In this document: positions 6,486 to 7,938 of the stretch, one piece after another
Numbering within the stretch: the stretch's first letter is position 1
How the letters are laid out: every line of letters begins with the position of its first letter
Origin: Ardenticatenia bacterium
GTDB taxonomy: Bacteria; Chloroflexota; Anaerolineae; Promineifilales; Promineifilaceae
Length of the DNA: 7,938 bases
Assembly (NCBI GenBank): GCA_014237545.1
Contig: JAACJX010000042.1
Coordinates: 1-7,938, forward strand
Direction of reading: 5' to 3'
Translations under genes and position numbers: made by a program
Notes under the pieces: generated by a model
The model's input: only the letters and a program-made list of their open reading frames with translations
Database searches by the model: none
Told to the model about the DNA's origin: nothing

Positions 6486-7539
6486 ATAAATTTGCCAGAC
6501 GGTAAAAGTGATTTATCAGACACTCTGACTGGGTGAATAGCGCCCCTAGGCTTTCTTCAGCCCTTTGAATCGGATGAATGGATACTGGAGCGCGACTGTA
6601 TTGCTGATCCCGACACCGATACTCACAGATCGTCTGTGAATATCGATCAAGATGATCCCACGCCCCGCCCAGCTCATTCTCAAAAAACTTCAAAGGGATT
6701 TCTAATCGGACGATACCCCAATTGGGAAGTTCGCCGTTTCCGCCAGCGATTCTGACATACCAGGTTACAACCGAAATGTGCTGTTCCTGCATAATGAAGG
6801 CTGGTGTGCGCTCGCCTGGTCTTAGATCGTAGAAGACCTGCCAGCCCTCCGGATGAAGAGGGACATATTTCAGAGTCTTGATCATCCCAATGACAGGCGT
6901 GGTTTCCTGGTCGATAGCACCGGCACGTGGCTTTAAGCGGCCATCCACTAGAGTTGGCACGTCACCAAAGCGGACGAGAGCCTGCTTCTCGAGACGCGTC
7001 ATTTCATCCATGGATCGGTTTTGCGTCGCGCGGCGCATGCGTTCAAAGTCGAAGGACCAGCCATTTCTGATCGGCTGGCAAATAAGAAGACGAAAATGCT
7101 CCTCGTTGAGCGCTATAGCAAAGTCCTCAATCTCGTCCCAGGGGAAAAAATCAACCGCCAGAGAAACGACCTGCTCAACAATGACAAATTCTCGGCGCAA
7201 TAAACCATTTTCATTACGCATGACAACCGCGCCTATTTGAGAAAGGCGCACCGGAACCGGATATCCCTGCGGGCTGCGCAGCCAGGCGACGGTTTGGCCA
7301 ACATCCTTCCCGTCAATGAATCGTTCCGGTTGGTAAGCCCAGGAACCTGGCCGTTGGGATTTGTGGATATCCCTGGCAGCCCAGGCTTGTGGCGGCATTT
7401 CGTAGGATAAGTTTACTCTCATCTCCTCCATTTCTTCATCTTGTCCCGCATAGCCTTCATCGAAGGTCATCGGCAGGCCAACATGGGCTCTTACCCTCTG
7501 GGCTCCGTAGTTTCGCAGGAAGTCTATTCCCCTCTTCAT
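6484..7539 (-). CDS. nurA: NurA-like 5'-3' nuclease, partner of HerA
   Basis: A 351-residue protein with the layout of the NurA nuclease family, although divergent. NurA has an RNase H-like fold with two metal-binding aspartates. Here these are probably FIDGK (Asp76), followed by a strand-like GAVV near 103-106, and TLVDGRL (Asp199). A glutamate in MTRLEKQ (Glu184), 15 residues before Asp199, fits the third acidic ligand. Further family-like segments are TPVIGMIKTLK (214-224), VTWYVRI (258-264), IVRLEIP (276-282), and a C-terminal Tyr314/His322 pair in YSRAPVSIHPIQRAEES, matching the conserved Tyr and His of archaeal NurA. The stretch between the two aspartates is about 123 residues, longer than in archaeal NurA as I recall it. 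The herA-like gene follows after 8 nt, which strongly supports the call, because NurA and HerA work as one resection machine. The ATG start has a strong AGGAGG. The alternative is an unnamed HerA-associated nuclease of the same fold. Confidence 0.75.
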   Translation of the reverse strand: MKRGIDFLRNYGAQRVRAHVGLPMTFDEGYAGQDEEMEEMRVNLSYEMPPQAWAARDIHKSQRPGSWAYQPERFIDGKDVGQTVAWLRSPQGYPVPVRLSQIGAVVMRNENGLLRREFVIVEQVVSLAVDFFPWDEIEDFAIALNEEHFRLLICQPIRNGWSFDFERMRRATQNRSMDEMTRLEKQALVRFGDVPTLVDGRLKPRAGAIDQETTPVIGMIKTLKYVPLHPEGWQVFYDLRPGERTPAFIMQEQHISVVTWYVRIAGGNGELPNWGIVRLEIPLKFFENELGGAWDHLDRYSQTICEYRCRDQQYSRAPVSIHPIQRAEESLGALFTQSECLINHFYRLANL

Positions 7540-7546
7540 TCCACTA

Positions 7547-7553
7547 CCCTCCT
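7547..7553 (-). promoter_or_regulatory. Ribosome binding site of the nurA-like gene, overlapping the upstream stop
   Basis: AGGAGGG reads on the minus strand from 7553 to 7547, with 8 nt between AGGAGG and the ATG at 7539. The upstream stop TAG (7554-7552) supplies the first bases of the motif (TAGGAGGG), so ribosomes finishing the peptidase gene terminate on the next gene's binding site. Confidence 0.8.
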
Positions 7554-7938
7554 AATTCCATCTCGCTTTGGTAGATGGCAATAGCCGCAGATCTTGCAAA
7601 CGGTAACGAATTGCCGCGCGGCTTAGAAGCAATTCAGTAGCTAGACGCCAAACCAGATCTTCGCCTTGAAGGTATGGGCCATACGCCTCGGCTTTGGCGC
7701 GAATAATAGCCTTCGGCATGAGCAGTTCCACTGCAAACCGGTTCGCTTCTCGTTCCATTTGTTCCAATGATGGGATATACACCGAACCAGGCGTCGCCCG
7801 ATTAAAGGCGATGCGACCGGAGGGCATCTCCTGTGTTTCCCCCTCCTCAAGCGGTTCAGCGGCCATACCAAGGCCTTCGATCAAATAGCTCTCTCCATCA
7901 TCTGGAAGTTCGGCCAAAAGCGACCGGTGTAGAAGGTA
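7552..7938 (-). CDS. ImmA/IrrE-family metallopeptidase, C-terminal part (5' end beyond the right edge)
   Basis: The reading frame is open through the right edge, so only the last 128 residues are seen. The first visible residues are YLLHRSL, the stretch that usually follows the HExxH zinc motif in ImmA/IrrE peptidases (HExGHYLLH), so the catalytic motif should lie just outside the window. The family's second hallmark, EREANRFAVELLMP, is present; the Glu of REAN (codon 7749-7747) is the expected third zinc ligand. A C-terminal helical segment with LSRAAIRYRLQDLRLL fits the family's small terminal domain. About 60 residues separate YLLH from REAN, longer than I recall for IrrE, and this linker is acidic. 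Known members cleave repressors: ImmA cuts ImmR in ICEBs1, and IrrE/PprI cuts DdrO in Deinococcus. The TAG stop lies 12 nt before the nurA-like start and overlaps its ribosome binding site, so the two are probably co-translated. The substrate here is unknown. A TTG at 7917 is an internal leucine codon, not a start. Confidence 0.82.
   Translation of the reverse strand, partial: YLLHRSLLAELPDDGESYLIEGLGMAAEPLEEGETQEMPSGRIAFNRATPGSVYIPSLEQMEREANRFAVELLMPKAIIRAKAEAYGPYLQGEDLVWRLATELLLSRAAIRYRLQDLRLLPSTKARWN

Larger units (their letters stand above)
1..7938 (-). other. Predicted single transcription unit: peptidase - nurA - herA - sbcD - sbcC - WGR
   Basis: Six genes run in the same direction with junctions of 12 nt, 8 nt, 38 nt, a 4-nt overlap and 42 nt (27 nt if the last gene starts at GTG 192). 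I see no promoter-like pair or rho-independent hairpin in any gap, and there is no gene-free stretch of notable length. Both ends of the unit are outside the window, so its promoter, any operator for a repressor cleaved by the peptidase, and its terminator cannot be seen. Confidence 0.8.

Noticed and set aside
6878..7240. Plus-strand frame of 120 codons
   Set aside because: It is antisense to the nurA-like gene and has a Ser/Arg-rich shadow composition.
4616..7539. A HerA-SIR2 or HerA-DUF4297 type anti-phage system
   Set aside because: The HerA partner shows neither a SIR2 nor a DUF4297 signature; its DG motifs and C-terminal Tyr/His pair fit NurA instead. A defence role stays possible but not through these known systems.
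1..7938. CRISPR arrays, tRNA genes, insertion-sequence ends or attachment sites
   Set aside because: No spaced direct repeats, cloverleaf-like segments, transposase frames or terminal inverted repeats were seen. Coding sequence fills nearly all of the window.

Overview
The window is one block of six genes, all on the minus strand. I read it as the body of a single operon for DNA double-strand-break processing. In transcription order (right to left) it holds: the C-terminal part of an ImmA/IrrE-type metallopeptidase gene (cut by the right edge), a divergent NurA-like nuclease, a HerA-like hexameric ATPase/translocase, SbcD (Mre11-type nuclease), SbcC (Rad50-type coiled-coil ATPase), and the start of a small WGR-domain protein (cut by the left edge). 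The longest gap between genes is about 40 nt. There are no RNA genes, mobile elements, CRISPR arrays or plus-strand genes that I can support. The operon promoter and terminator must lie outside the window.

Organism: a bacterium with roughly 50% GC and strong AGGAGG-type ribosome binding sites. The SbcC/SbcD pair belongs to the bacterial family, while the gene set HerA-NurA-Mre11-Rad50 is best known from archaea and from some bacteria such as Deinococcus-Thermus. The phylum cannot be fixed from the sequence; Chloroflexota-like or Cyanobacteria-like lineages would fit the variant motifs I remember, but this is a guess.

How the parts should work together, from family knowledge: Mre11-Rad50 recognises, tethers and opens a broken DNA end; the HerA hexamer pumps duplex DNA into the NurA dimer, which degrades the 5' strand and leaves a 3' overhang for RecA. 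Two flanking genes extend this core. The WGR domain is, in PARP1, a module that contacts the 5' end at a DNA break. The ImmA/IrrE family includes the Deinococcus protease that cleaves the repressor DdrO after radiation, and ImmA, which cleaves the ICEBs1 repressor. A break-processing machine bracketed by a possible damage-signal protease and a possible DNA-end sensor is the most interesting reading of the locus. It could serve chromosome repair or defence against invading DNA ends, and the sequence alone does not decide between these.

Two start codons are placed downstream of the longest open frames, because each chosen ATG has a strong Shine-Dalgarno: herA at 6475 (not GTG 6523) and sbcD at 4577 (not TTG 4583). 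Unusual points are the HerA P-loop with Thr instead of Gly before the lysine, the Rad50 signature LSGSQ, the WGR motif degenerated to YGN, and two junctions where a TAG stop codon is part of the next gene's AGGAGG.
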